From Deinandra increscens subsp. villosa (lineage: Eukaryota; Streptophyta; Magnoliopsida; Asterales; Asteraceae): a DNA stretch of 64,000 nt. Shown piece by piece: positions 1 through 12,836 of this stretch (positions are counted from its first letter, which is position 1; each line of letters begins with the position of its first letter). The DNA lies in NCBI GenBank assembly GCA_039602395.1, contig JBCNJP010000017.1, positions 22,092,275 through 22,156,274 of the forward strand. Direction: 5' to 3'. The notes beneath the pieces were generated by a model. That model was not told the DNA's origin. It did not search any database and saw nothing but the letters and a program-made list of their open reading frames with translations. A program made the translations under genes and the position numbers.

Positions 1-263
1 TGTATTGGAGAATTGGTTTTGACACTTGAAATTGAAAATGGAACAATTCATAATCTTTACGCGTTTTCGGTTCGCAAATTGTCGTAACCGGATGACCCGC
101 GAATCTCAAAAATCATATTTTAAGGTTCTATGATTTTTTTTATACTTATTTTAATATTGTGGTTAAAGTTTGAGAAGAAACCGAGTTGAAATGGATACCG
201 AATGAAAGAAGGAAAAGAAAAGAAATAGAAAAGAAAAACAAAGAAAAAATAATAAAAAGGAAA

Positions 264-333
264 CTGCAGGCTGCTAGGATCGAACCCGCGACCTTCGGGT
301 TAAATTTCAGCGCAGTGCCCATTGAGGCAAGGA
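264..333 (-). other. tRNA-like (SINE-type) segment inside LTR of A
   Basis: On the minus strand a box A-like TTGCCTCAATGG (319-330) is followed by a box B-like GGTTCGATCC (277-286) at tRNA-like spacing. A long T-rich tail (about 180-262) follows. The same segment is in the 3' LTR, so it was part of the LTR before transposition. It is too degenerate for a tRNA gene; a captured SINE head or tRNA relic is likely. Confidence 0.5.
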
Positions 334-616
334 AACTTTTATGACTTTTATGCGTTTGCAATGTTTATATCCTTTGCTGGTCGCGACTTGCACCATTTTT
401 GGGCTATTTTTGGCCTAAAATCTTTATTCCTAACTCGTTTTTGGTCTAGTTTTCTTCTGTAACTTCGTCCTAAAGTTCCCCAACGTATTCTCCAAGTTAA
501 AACCATGTCCAAATAGATTTCCTTGATCAATTTCAATCATTTCCTTTCTTGATTTTTCTTAACTTTTTCTCCAAGACCTTCCTTTGTCAAATTAAACCCT
601 AACCGGCGCTCTACCC

Positions 617-624
617 TATAAATA
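617..624 (+). promoter_or_regulatory. TATA box of LTR A
   Basis: TATAAATA lies in a CCC-TATAAATA-CC context and is repeated at the matching place of the 3' LTR (21009-21016). It would place the RNA start near 650, a usual layout for plant LTR promoters. Confidence 0.6.
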
Positions 625-2218
625 CCTATTGATATGACTTCAACAAACCTTGTTCAAGACTCTGCAAGTTGCAATTTCGTGCCTTGTCCATTCGTTTGAG
701 TTTTTAAAAGTCAACGCTCTTCAGTTTGACCGTTCGATTTGATAACTCTCCTTCGACTTTAAAGGGTAAGTTTCTTCTTCAAACTATCATGTTTTTATAT
801 GTAACCCCATTGTTTATTTTGACCAAAAGTCCTTTGTGACAAAAGTCAAATGTTAATTACACACTTTTACTTGGGGAAAATCACTTATGAATAATCATAT
901 TTACTACTAAACAATGGTTCCAATCTGTTCTAAAAAGTACTATAAGTATATTATGATGATTTTAAACCATCAAAAGTGGATTTTTTTTCATAAACATGAT
1001 AATTATGCGTTTTGACCCATTAAGAATAATTTTTTGCATAAATCTTTAACCAAACATTTTTGTAACGAATTAAACGTATCAACACACTTCTTGGATGTTA
1101 ATAAACATATAATAAGGTGTTGGTATGTTAAAATATGACTATGGTATAGTATGGTAACTTTTAGGCCATTTATGTAATTATTCAAAGTTCTATGTAAAAA
1201 GTGTAATTTTTGTAAGCATAAGTTATTTTTTCAGATATAACCCTACTGTTTTATAAGATATATAATAACACCAAACTTTTTATAATATTCACTCATAAAC
1301 CCCTAAGTTTGGGAATTGACGCTTTTGGCATAAAATATAATTAAATAAATAAGATACAGTTTTCCTCCATATATCCTATGTCTAATCCTTGTTCCAATCG
1401 TCTTGTCCTCTATGTTTGTTTGGCCACCACTCGTTAAGTGATCATCAGGGTTAGCTTTCTTCCTCGCGTTCGGTGAATCTTTCGTTACTTGCTTTGCTAA
1501 TTAGGTGAGTACTCATAGCCCCCTTTTTGCTTTTATATTTTTGGGGTGTAACATGTACCTTATTGAAACTCAAACTCTATAGTATATATACTCAAACGCA
1601 AATGCAATGCTATGATTATTATGTATAATTGCTAGTATGTGAACTTGTATGATGTATTGTTGTATTGTGCTCAAGTTCAAACTCAAACTCAAACTCATGC
1701 GTAATATTAACTGTACAAAGTCTGGGTAACCATAATAGATCTATTTGTGCGACGACCCACCTGACTTGACTGGTAATTGGCTTCGGGTGATGAGATCCTA
1801 ATTGTCAGGGTTGGTTTACGCTATATTATGCTCTATCTCATAACTTGTTTATTATACTTGTTGTTATCACTTAACTCTTAGATCGCATGATTTTCACTTA
1901 TGTATGAGTCAAAACCTATGTTTACTCACCAATTACTTTGTAGTTGACTCTATACTTTGTACATGTTGCAGGAAGCATTATTTGATGTGAAGAACTTGAT
2001 GTGGACATGTAGGATTCCTTTGGACTTAGTCGTGACCTTAATGAACAATTTTCGTATTAATGTAATTTGTATATTTGGATTATATGTTGTACTCTTATTT
2101 GTATTTTAATGAAATTGATTTTGATTAAGATATATCGCAACGTTAATTTTAGTGTGATGAGCATCTGGACAATCCTCACGCCCCGACGTATTCCGCCGTT
2201 GGTTAGGGTGTGACAGAT

Positions 2219-2231
2219 TGGTGTCAAAGCC
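2219..2231 (+). other. Primer binding site of gypsy A
   Basis: TGGTGTCAAAGCC begins three bases inside the 5' LTR end. It resembles the TGGTATCAGAGCC site complementary to the 3' end of initiator Met-tRNA, with two changes. The site of element B (46283-46295) is the unmutated form. Confidence 0.75.
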
Positions 2232-2525
2232 ATGGCTATAGGGATCTAGGTTTTTAAAAACGGCTTGACCTAGACTATTGTCTTAGGCGTCCCGCCTGAG
2301 TGTCTCATGCTTAGTATCCTTTATTACTTGCTTTGTCCTTTAGGTGCTTCTTAGTCTTACCTGTTTCGATTTCTTTCTTGACTTCAAACACTTAACACAC
2401 ACGCATACACTAATATTTTGATGCTTCATAGTCTTTTTCCTTAGAAATGGTGCCTTACGTACCATTTTAGGAAATTGTTTTTTTTGATTTTAAACTCTTG
2501 TCGGAGTTAGGTTTTTAGCAGTAGA

Positions 2526-2675
2526 CGTGTAGTAACTAAAGGGGGAAAGCGCTGGTAGCTGGGGGCTCTGTCTTTAGCCTGGTGTTGCGTATAAATCCTA
2601 ATCTACCGTGGGACCTGGACACCTAACTGGGAGCCCTTGGTGAGAGCGTTGAAACATATTAGGCTAAAGCATGTC
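2526..2675 (+). repeat. Conserved leader module of gypsy A/B family (copy 1)
   Basis: It begins CGTGTAGTAACTAAAGGG and ends TATTAGGCTAAAGCATGTC. Recognisable copies occur in the internal leader of B (46590-46705) and inside both LTRs of B (35715-35862, 51704-51850). It is non-coding and its role is unknown. A packaging or dimerisation signal is conceivable from its place behind the primer binding site. Confidence 0.6.
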
Positions 2676-4355
2676 ACTATACTGCTAGTAACCACAAATA
2701 ATTCTGATTAGTCAACGGTTATAATTTCCCAATCGGGAAATGAGGACCACTCCAATTTGTTTTCTCAAACCATCATGATTTCTTGTTGTACGTGATGTTG
2801 CAAATTTTATGTTTTCAATTATGCTCGATATTTTAAGCTACACCCTCATGTATTCTTAATTTTACATGTTTTACATAATGGTCTCCCTCTTTGTTTCGAC
2901 CCACTATTTTTGACGTGCTATTCTTGTGATTTTCAATATTGTACTATTACTCTCAGATTTTACGTATTCTCCACTCATTTTTTATTCGATTGATTTACCA
3001 CATTTTCTTTTACGAGATTCAGATACACCAGCTCATGCGTTTTATCTCCTACAACATTTTCTCTATGGTCCGTGATTTACAATTTTATGATATCATAAGA
3101 CACTCTTATGTTGCATTTCATCTCATGCTACACTATGCTTTTTGTTGTTCATTTATGACTCTAGTTGCATTAAAGATTACAACTCTAATTGACCCCGTTG
3201 CTTTATTGGTAACTTGAGTTCCATGACATCCCAAATTTAACCCCGATTTCTAATTCATGTTGTTCACGAAGTAAATTCGAGGCTACATCAGGTTTTACAC
3301 CTCCCCATGCCTTCAAATGTTTATCACATTTCGTCATCACAATAGTAACATCAAGGTTGGTACCATCCTATTTGGTACTACCCATTTTAATCTAACACTT
3401 CGTGATTTTATAAAACTCCCATAAAGTTAGTTGCACTTGTTAAACACTTTTCTCACCTTCAGCATCCAGCACACACACAAGTTTTCAACCCAAACTCAAT
3501 AGCTCATTGCACTACATCATAGCTCAAATTGTTGCACCAATGACAATGGACACGCTCCGCGCGGTGATTCACGTAATGAGAGTCCTAAGTTGGTCTTTCA
3601 ACCATCGCTTTAGTCAAACCAATCAATATGAATGCACTTTGTCCCTGGCCTACCGCAACATGATACTCCCTCAACCCTAAACTTACCTCGCAAATCTAGC
3701 CATTCGGTTTTCAAACATCTACAAAATTGCATGTTAGCCTCTCGAAAGTTTCATCATTTGACATATTATGTTTCTTTTGATAAACAATTTTCAAAATAAG
3801 AAGACCCAAAATGTTTTACGATCAACCTTCCAAAAATTTGCACGTATCACTTTTTTTCTACTAAATTGCATGTTGGTGAGTCCCCGTTGATGTGCTCACA
3901 AGTTTATAAGTTTACGTGGTTACGAGATTCCACGCTTACAAGTTAACAAGTTTTCACATTAACGAGTCTACGAACCAGCGGGAGTTTGCTTGCTTGGGAA
4001 TTTACGAGTTTACAAGTTTACATGCTACGGAATTGAATGTGTAAAATTTACGACTTTACGACCTCACAAGTAGACAACTCTGTGTCGCTCAAAATTTAAA
4101 AATTTCTCGCTCGAATTAAAATTTTCACGTGGTCCCCGAGTCATTTTTGCGATATGCCCTAAACCTTTAGAAACTATGCCTTGGTGATATACCATGCTGG
4201 TACCCCCTCAAATGATTTCATTTCAAGGTCTTTACCCTTATTAACGCTAAAGTTGTACGTCTCAAGAAGATCCTTCATAACCTCGCCCGGACGTTCAAGT
4301 CCAGGTGATCCAGGGCGATACATCAGTCAGTGGGCTCAAGCCCATGCCTGGCAAC

Positions 4356-5400
4356 AAAGCCCATGAATATTTGCACAAGGAGTACGTGGTAGTGGTAATT
4401 ATAGCTAGGGTTGTTCGTGGTCCGGTTTATACGGTTTTTGGGTCAAACCATAAACCAAACCGTTAGTTACGGTTTTTAATAACCGAAAACCTAAACCGAA
4501 CCATTAAAAATTAGAACCGAACCAAACCAAACCGCTACTTCTGGTTTGGTTTCGCTTCACTTTCACGGTTTGAGGAACTTTAGGTTTTCAAGTTTAGAAT
4601 AATAAAACTAAAATAAAAAAAAACCCAATCAGCCTTATCGATGAGCTGTTATACTAAAGTTGAACTTTATATCAAAATAGAACATGTAACCAAATGATTA
4701 TATGTATATACATTAAAAGTTTAGAACATAGATTCTCCTTTAAAACAAATTAATAACAAACCCTTAAGAAGGATAATCAGATTTAGATAAAGTTGCAATC
4801 GTCAAACTCATAAACAAAATATAACAATTAAAAATGAACAAATCAGAATTGGATATCATAAACCCATATTCCTTTATAATTAATTATAATTTGAACTTTT
4901 TAAGCGCCTAAAACCTAAACATTCATTACAACAAAACAAATCTAACATAATTTATATATCTATATATCTATATATTTATATATATATATACAAATATGAA
5001 GTGTATACGGTCCGGTCCGGTTTTTTACGACCGGTTTTTTGTATAAACCATAAACCAAACTGTTCACTACGGTTTGAAATTTTTGAAACCACCCGACCGT
5101 TAGCTTAGATATAAAACCGACCGTGAAACCGAACCGATGATCGGTTTGGGCGGTTTCGCGGTTTGAAACCAAACCATGAACACCCCTAATTGTAGCCCAT
5201 ATCCCGGTAGTTCGTAACAAAGAAAGGGAAATAAAAGACATCCTAGTCATCCGGGATTTCCTGAAGTTTTCTCAATGACGTATAGTGTCTTTTTCCCATT
5301 CACCAAATCGACTTCCTTCTCAACCCTATATCTGGTGTACTCCCGTTGCCAGTCACCTTATCGCCTCACACATCTCAGAAACCCATAAAGTGTTAACCCC
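4356..5400 (+). pseudogene. Relic of gypsy pol (protease-RT linker), split by a hAT-like element
   Basis: Reading from 4356 gives KAHEYLHKEYVVVV, and after the insertion (from 5189) VVRNKEREIKDILVIRDF followed by a stop. This matches the shape of the conserved gypsy segment upstream of RT, where a motif like 'DIPVVREFPDVFP' leads into a PPxR and a PYRL motif. A degenerate PYRL-like stretch is near 5355. Element B has the better preserved copy at 48397-48620. No catalytic RT motif survives. I infer a scar of an ancestral polyprotein. Confidence 0.55.
4406..5188. mobile_element. Non-autonomous hAT-like transposon, 783 bp
   Basis: The left end TAGGGTTGTTCGTGG and the reverse complement of the right end TAGGGGTGTTCATGG form terminal inverted repeats. 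An 8-bp duplication flanks it: ATTATAGC (4398-4405) and ATTGTAGC (5189-5196), one mismatch. Eight-bp duplications and TAGGG termini are typical of the hAT superfamily. Subterminal regions are full of AACCGAACC/GGTTTGGTT motifs in both orientations, and an imperfect (TA)n lies at 4951-4992. There is no transposase ORF. Confidence 0.75.
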
Positions 5401-5744
5401 TATCATGAGTTAATTACTTTCATGCTTTAGCCCTCGAAAACCTCTCGCTCTTGCGAGATCAACATTCTCTCTAGGTTTAACCCTTCCATGATGACGATGT
5501 TCTTTAATTTTTTTTCTTATGAGGCACAAATGATTTGATACAATCTAAGTCTATTGTTCTATTGGTCACAATTTTCTGATTCAATAAGCATTTTTATGAT
5601 ACTCGCAAACTCTATTGTTAACTCCAAAAATTCATGATCGCCTTCGGCGATATTCGAATCTACGCTAGACCCACTATTTTTTATACAAAATCATGAAAAT
5701 CGTATTACTCAAACATTAAACTCGGGGGAAAACTTTTATTGTTT
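5401..5744 (+). other. Internal spacer of gypsy A
   Basis: AT-rich degenerate sequence without a frame. A short segment near 5640 (CGCCTTCGGCGATATTCGAA) is shared with B near 48875, so it is family sequence. Confidence 0.4.
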
Positions 5745-6360
5745 TTTAATTTATGGATTCGACTCAATAGTCGTTCCACGATTCTGATTTGATGTATTTA
5801 AATTCACAGACTCGACTATTATGGTCGATCCGTGAAATCTGATTTTTGGTCATAAAAATTCATGGACTTGATCGTTGGTGATTCGATAGTTGGTCCATGA
5901 ATCCCCTTTTTGCTATTTAAATTCAGGGACGCGATTGTTGGTGATTCAATAGTGATCCATGAATTCACTCTTGTTATTTAATTTCATGAACTCAACTATT
6001 GGTGATTCAATAGTCGAACCATGAATCCCATTCTTGTTATTGAAATTCATGACTCGACTTCTAGTGATTCGGTAGTCGATACGTGAAAATCATTCTTGTT
6101 ATTTAAATCCATAAACTCGATTCTTGGTGATTCAGTAATCAGTTTATGAATTTAACTCGTGATATTTAAACTTACGGACTCGATTATTGTTCACTCAATA
6201 GTCGATTTATGAGTTCAACTTTTGATTGTTTAATTTGTGAACTTGAATTTTGTTCGCCCAATAGTCGACTCACGAAATCATCTTAAGTTGCTAAACTCAT
6301 GTACTCAATTTCTTTTTCATGGAATCAATTATTGTTAAATCAATAATCGTTTCATGAATA
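5745..6360 (+). repeat. Minisatellite of 62-63 bp units, each able to form a hairpin
   Basis: About nine diverged units follow each other. Marker positions near 5876, 5939, 6001, 6062, 6126, 6188 and 6251 are 61-64 bp apart. A typical unit (about 5985-6025) reads TTCATGAACTCAACTATTG, a short loop GTGATT, then CAATAGTCGAACCATGAA, close to its own reverse complement. The opposite strand folds equally well. It lies in the internal region of gypsy A. Confidence 0.7.
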
Positions 6361-6767
6361 TGATTTTTTTGATACGTGATTTCGAGTTTTGCTCGATTCA
6401 CGGACTCGACATTTAATACTCTATTTATGTTTTTGGCCACAAGTTACCTAATGACCGATTTATTCGATCTGTGGATCTAATATGTGTCATTCTATACGCG
6501 ATTTATGGGTTTAGTTAGTATTGATAACCTTTTTGTTTTGAATTGTGATACACAACACTCAATTTATGTTTGAATTAAATTCCTCCATGCATGTATTGGG
6601 ATCGTGTTGTTTGAATCATGTTATTTGATCCACGGTGTGCATGTCATCCGAATAATGCATTTGACTCATGCCACCCAATACATGACATTGTGACAATACT
6701 CATCTTGCTCAACCCTGGTGTTACCCGATTTTGGATTTGGGATCTATTTTACCTCGCGCACTATTTC
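6361..6767 (+). other. Internal spacer of gypsy A before the LINE
   Basis: AT-rich, no frame. The end (GGATTTGGGATCTATTTTACC) resembles B near 49923, showing it belongs to the gypsy and is the LINE's target. Confidence 0.4.
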
Positions 6768-6846
6768 TTTTTTTTTTGAAACGGCAGCAATAATATAAAC
6801 TAGCAAGTTGCTAGAGCAAAAAAGCCAACAACAAAGTAGCCAAAAC

Positions 6847-9800
6847 TTACATCACAGCCAAAGAAATAAAACTAGACCAAACTATATTACATAAATTTGC
6901 CCGATAATGAAACCAAAGGAAGCAACTTGATTTGATTTCTTCGACAATCTTTGTGGGGAAGGAGTTAATGCTTTCGAACTCCTTCTTATTCCTTGCTTTC
7001 CATATTTCCCAAAGTGTTGCAGATGCGATCACGATCAACCAGTTTTCTTTTCTAGGCAAGAAATTAGCATCTTTAATGCTCGATAATAGGCTGTCCACTG
7101 AATTGTTGATATTGAACTCGTGTCCGGACCATGTAGATACCAGCTTCCATGTTTCTTTTGCTACTAGACACTGCAGTAAAGTATGAGAGACGGACTCATT
7201 TGCACAATAGCACCATGAGCAGTCAGATCTTGGGACATTGATACCTCTTTTTAATAGTTCTGCTTTCACTGGGATTCGATTCATTCTGGCCTTCCAAGTG
7301 AACATATGTACCTTAGAAGGTACCCATCGCGTCCAGTTGTGATTCGTGTTGGCAACCATACCTCCTGCGTCGATATGTTTCCGAACGTAAGAAGTGTGGA
7401 ATAGACCGTCAACGTAGCTGGTCCAAACCCATCGATGGGTACCTGTTTGGAATTGATAATTACAAATGAGAGTTTTAATCTGATTAACCTGATGGGCCAG
7501 CTCATTTGTGATCGGGTTCTTCCATCTCCAGTTAAGAACAGGAGAGTTATCAGCTGGCCATCCTATTCTTTCATTCACTTTGCATGATTTCTGAGATTCT
7601 AACATGTATAGGTCCGGGAATAATGTTTTTAGCGGGTCAGCAGTGAGCCATGGGTCTATTCAAAACATTGCTTTCTCCCCGCTACCAACAGCAGCCCTGA
7701 TCTCTTTCCAGAATTCGATACCATCCAGTTCCAAGTCATTGATTGTGCTTAAGATGGGTTTCCAGCATCCCGGCATGGTCTTTTTTATAGCAGCAGGTCC
7801 GTGGATACGAGTAGAAGAGTGAATTGCTTTCACAACTTTGACCCAGAGGTCTTCATCGTCGGCTTTGTAACGCCATCCCCACTTTGACAGAAGTGCGAGA
7901 TTGGCAGCGCGAAGAGATCCCGTACCCAAACCCCCACATTGTTTAGGCGCCATAATCTTCTACCACGCCACCCACGGGATCTTTCGAGCTCCATCCTTCT
8001 GCCCCCAGAAAAATTTCCTTCTAATTTGTTCCATTTTCTTGATCACACAGGAGGGAGCTTTAAACAATGACAGATAGTAAGACGGGACACTTCCTAGGAT
8101 AGATTTGATTAGTACCGCTCTTCCTCCTTGAGATAAAACCTTTTCCTTCCATTTACTTAACTTGGATTTCATTTTGTCGATGACCGGGTCCCAACTTTTT
8201 TCGAGTCTCATGTTTAATCCGACAGGATCACCCAAGTATATGAAAGGCAGCGAGTCTGCTTTGCATTTCAGTACATCAACCAGTTCTTGAACCTTTGATT
8301 GGTCTACACCAATACCAAAGAGACGACTTTTTTCAAAGTTAATTTTCAAACCCGAAGCCATATGGAAGCATCTAAGTAAACGACACAGAAATTTGATATT
8401 GGATCTTGACCATTCACCAATAAAGATAACATCATCCGCATACATGAGGTGGGAAATACACGGGCCAGAATTTGGAAGTTGGACCCCATTGTACAAACCA
8501 TCCGAAACGGCCTTTTCAATGGCTAAATGCAAGGCCTGCATGCCAATGACAAACAGAAGGGGGGGACAAAGGATCACCTTGTTTTACTCCTCTCGAGATT
8601 GCTATTTCTTCCGTGGGAGAGCCGTTCACAAGTATAGAAACCATGGATGAGGATAGGCAGCCATGAACCCATGTTCTCCATAACTGAGGGAACCCCATTT
8701 GGCAAAGACTTTGGTCTATGAAACTCCAGCTTATGCTATCAAAAGCCTTATCGAAATCTACTTTAAAAAGTAGAGCTTTCTTTTTTGATTTTTTCACCCA
8801 AGCCACAACTTCATTAAGGATGAATGAACTATCAAGTATGGATCTTCCACCAATGTAGGCCGACTGTGTTTTACTGATTATGTGGCTCATTACCCTTTTC
8901 AATCTGTTTGCTAGGACCTTGGTGATCAATTTGTAGATTCCACCGATTAGGCTAATAGGCCGGAAGTGAGAAAATACCAGAGGGTCCTTTTTCTTCGGGA
9001 TTAATGTAATAAATGATGAATTACATCCCGGGCTGATTTCACCCGATTGATGGAATCGATTGAAGATGTCAGCAACCGGAGCTTCCAACATATCCCAGTG
9101 ATGCTTAAAGAATTGCATAGTGAACCCATCGGGTCCCGGAGCCTTCTTCGGAGCAAATTCACCTATTGCCCCTTTAATTTCTGCTGCAGTGAAGGGTCGA
9201 ATCAGGTCCTCTTTTTTGTTCCTGAGAAATTCTTTTAAACCGATCCGAGGTGAACATTGGCCTTCTCGACATTGGTTCCTGAAATTTACTGGCAAAAAAT
9301 GATACCGCTAACTTCTTTAACTGATGAGGATCACAAACCCAATTCCCATCATGAAGAATCCCATTTATTCTATTTTTTGCTGATCTGCATCTCATCTGGC
9401 CTTGAAAGAAGCTGCTGTTTCCATCTCCATCTACGAGCCACTTTACTTTGGCTTTCTGCATCAGGTCTTTCTTTTGGATGTCATCGATTTCTTTGAGTCT
9501 TTTTATTGAGTTAAGCCTCCTTTCTTTGTCGTCATCCGATAAGCCAATAGTTTCAGCCTTGAGTTCCAGTCCGTTGAGGAACCACAGGATGGTTTTACGC
9601 TCTTCCGTAGCCCGTTTTTGATTATCACTATTCCATTTTTTCAGGGCTGCTTTTACACACTTGAGTTTTCCCAATAGAATTCTGTCCGCCGGTTTAGGCC
9701 CAATGGGGATGTCAGAACTGAAAGCTTCTTTTACAACCTGCTCATATCCTGGAAGACTCATCCACGAATTGAAAAATCTAAATGGCTGGGGACCAAAGTC

Positions 9801-10502
9801 AGAATCATTAGTAGACAATAAAAGAGGACAGTGATCGGATAGCTCCCTTGGCAATGCAACCAAGGAGGAAGCCGTCCATATCCTCATAAAAGCATCAGTA
9901 GCGAGCATCCTATCAATCTTGCTGAATTTGTCTCCCGAAGGAGACATATAAGTGTATTTTTTACCTCCCAACTTATATTCTTTTAGGCCATTATTCACTA
10001 TGAAAGTATTAAATAAATTTGCGAATCTAGGATTGAATTCTGAATTTAATCTCTCATCAGGAAATCTTACCTCGTTGAAGTCGCCAAGTAGGAGAGCCGG
10101 AGTGTTTGGGAACGAAGTCAAGAGGTTACCAAGGTCCGCCCAGAGCCAAGATTTGGAGGGGAGGTCAAAGGGGCCATAAACATTGACAATTAGCAATTCC
10201 AATTTGGATCTTAACAGAGTGCCATGAGTAACCAGAAATCTGCCAAAACCTGTTGTAGTGATGCATTGAAATATGGATGGATCCCACAAATTGATCAGAC
10301 CGCCTGATCTACCAACTGAGTTCTCAGCACAGAAATCACAGGCGTTATTGCCCTAAATCGATTGAATATAGTTGGTAGAAGGTGACTGCAAATGGGATTC
10401 TTGGATGGCAATAAAATCGGCTTTGTGTTCCGCCCTGAGACGTCTGATCCAGGAGATTTTATTGGGCCCAAGGCCATTAGGGTTAATGGACAAGAGATTC
10501 AT
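6847..10502 (-). pseudogene. LINE ORF2: endonuclease-reverse transcriptase, broken
   Basis: Starts at ATG 10502-10500 with MNLLSINPNGLG, the usual start of an apurinic-like endonuclease, followed by an IQESHL block and GRSGGLINLWD. The endonuclease end shows LLLGDFNEVR and LSDHCPLLL. The reverse transcriptase (about 9300-7960) has APGPDGF, the first catalytic Asp in FKVDFDKAFD, the YADD box (about 8430) and FIYLGDP. The C-terminal part (7605-6847) has a Cys/His zf-RVT-like segment and tryptophan-rich blocks. It would nick DNA and copy the LINE RNA at the target. Breaks: a stop replacing Trp near 10350, a frameshift near 9240-9290, a one-base change in a C run near 8563, and in-frame stops at 7960 and 7660. 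The homopolymer break could be a sequencing error; the others look real. Confidence 0.88.
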
Positions 10503-10927
10503 TTTAAAAACTTTACTTGCTCAGGAAAACGGGATTTAGGATCGGGAGCTACTGGTTAGCCACCGTCCGGTCAGGTAGGATGCTTCTCACTTCAGATACA
10601 TAACCATCCATTGCAAAACCAACTTTATTACCCATTAACAGTTTTCATTGTTTCCGAAGAGGAGGAATCTTGTGAGCTCGTAATAGACTATGGGTTCATC
10701 GATTGAGGATCTCGATAGGGATGATGTTGGTGACTTTGAGATTGACTTCCAAGGCTGCGACATCGCATGTTTCGGGCACCTTGTGGGCGGAAGATAAAAG
10801 ATGCAGGTCGAAGGGAATTACTTAACCGGACAAGGAGGGTGGGATGTCTTTGATTAGGAGGCTTTCCAGTAGGAGGGTGGCTCAAGTGTGATTGGGGAGG
10901 TCGATTGGAGTTCAAGCTTTGAGATGG

Positions 10928-12836
10928 TTACGGGATGGGAGCAGAGGTCGATTGGGGCCAAGGAGATTTCTTCCTTACCGATTGAAGAAGAAATTGGGGA
11001 TTTGTGGGTCTTGTATCGGAAGGGCAGGGAGTAGATGTAGGAGGGGGATGTGCTGGCGAGGGAGAGAGGTGAGCTTCTGGTAGAGATTTGGAAGTATTCA
11101 GGCGAGGTTTATTTCGTATAGGGCCGGGGTCAGAGAGTGTAAAGGGTTTAGTGGGCCATGATTTGTTTTTGATGAAGGCCCAACAGAATTGGGCTTTGAA
11201 TGGACCAATACTTCCACAGAGTTGGATGGGCTGCACGCATTAGATCCAGCAGATTCTAGAACACGTGAGAAAGAGTCTTGGGGAAGGGGATGTGGATAGG
11301 GAGGGGGTGGGGCCAGTGGAGAGGGCGACGGAGATGGGAAATCGGGAGAGGCTTTTGGGGAAGTGGCGTTTAATGATGATGTTTTTTTGTCGTGTCAGTT
11401 CCCAAAGACGGCGGGAAGTGAATGTCAGGTTCGGGTGTCGAGGCGTTCCGGCCAGATATCGTTTCCGATGTGGATAATCTCATCGGACTCGCCGGAGTTC
11501 CTAGATCTTTTCCGGAACATGTGTCGGGCATAGATTCGGGGCTGGGAATTCTAATTTCCCCCTCTTCGATGTCGTTGTATAATGAGTCCAGCGAGTCGGT
11601 CTCGAAATTTTCTTCCGATGATGAATCGGAAGATGAAGAGTAACAAGGTGGGAGGACCGGTGGTATCCACTGGTTAGTACTTTCACAGACCCAGACTTCG
11701 TATGTGTAGTTGTTCCATATTAGACGTACTTTGCCTTCTATCCGTTCGAATTTCTTCGTCAATATGTAACATGATCCTGTGGTGACATCGTAAGATGACC
11801 AGTCGAAGTCGGATGAATCCACAAGATCCCCGAACGCTTTTCCGATGGTGTTAAAGGTGTCTTGACACCGAAGATGGAATGTGACTCCCCTGCAAATGAT
11901 TTGGGCAACTCTTTCATTCTTGAGATATTGGCTATCCCATATGTAAAGATTTTTAAAAATCCTTTTCCAGATTGCCTGCTTTTCATCTAGAAATTTCTTC
12001 GCCTCCACTGAGGAACAGAATTTGAGCAGTAAGCTCAGGCCACCCACATAATGAGTGTCAAAACTTTTGATCCCTTCTGTGGAGAAGAAGAGATTTACAT
12101 TGTATAAATGATGGACATCTATAGCATCACCGATCAGGACGACCTTTCTCCAGGTGGTTGGAACAAGCGGGGGGGGGGGGGGGGCATCCGAAATTTTTAC
12201 CTGGATAGAGGGGAGGTTCTCTGGACTGTGTTTATGAACTGTACCATTGGCAACATCCTTATAGGTTATATCATTTCTTATTGGATGGTGCATGGATGGG
12301 GGCAGGTGTGAAGAGTGCGGGTTTCTCCATGCAGGGGGGGGGGGGGGGTTTGGGTTTGATGGTTGGTTGTGATATCTGGGAGTAGGTTTGAGTGGTTGAG
12401 GAGGTAAACGGGTTAGATGGATAGGGTGAGATGCATGTGCTTTGTTATTTCTTGCAATGACAACTTGGTGTTTTTTAGGTCCCAAGATGAGCTTGCTTAA
12501 CTTATCAACCATGGCATCGTGATTCTTGACAGCTTCAAAGCGAACAAAGCCGTATATGTTGCCCCTCCGGTCTCTGTTCTTTGGGATGAATGCATCACGG
12601 AGATACCCAAGGCTACAACATTTCCTCCATAATTCAGCCGCCGTGCACTCCGGTGGAAGGTTGATGAGGATGAATGAGGTGGTTTCAACGGAAGGGATGG
12701 TGGTTGGTGGTGGGAGGTTGTTAGCGGTGGTGTGGTGGCGGTGGCTCTCGGCGAACCTGTGCTTCCTTCTGATGACCGTTCGCCATTCATCTCCGGCGTC
12801 CTTTCCAGCTTCTTCAACTCTCTCTCTGGCACTCAT
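10928..12836 (-). pseudogene. LINE ORF1: RRM-type RNA-binding protein, frameshifted
   Basis: The open part (12836-11370, 488 codons) starts MSARERVEEAGKDAGDEW. It contains an RNA recognition motif at about residues 52-130, with RNP2-like SFILINLP and RNP1-like GNIYGFVRF. A proline-rich linker follows (about 140-230), then a second conserved part with TTWRKVVLIGD. The C-terminus is acidic and serine-rich (SSSSDSSSEEN). Such proteins coat LINE RNA in cis. A frameshift near 11370 separates a further segment (11236-10928) rich in Pro and Ser. Two G runs of 15-16 nt (12169-12184, 12334-12348) encode proline stretches and may be length-unstable. Confidence 0.8.

Larger units (their letters stand above)
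1..2215 (+). repeat. 5' LTR of gypsy element A (partial)
   Basis: It matches the 3' LTR collinearly (1 with 20375, 2215 with 30988) once the two insertions in that copy are removed. It contains a TATA box at 617-624, a likely splice donor (GGGTAAGTTT near 766) and the end GTGTGACA at 2208-2215, followed directly by the primer binding site. Confidence 0.85.
2216..4355 (+). other. Internal leader of gypsy A, no coding capacity
   Basis: No convincing reading frame is present. It holds the conserved module at 2526-2675, then AT/pyrimidine-rich sequence, and at about 3895-4080 a run of degenerate repeats around TTACGAGTTTACAAGTTTAC. The order of these parts is the same in element B (46280-48140), so they belong to the family and are not random decay. 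Confidence 0.6.
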
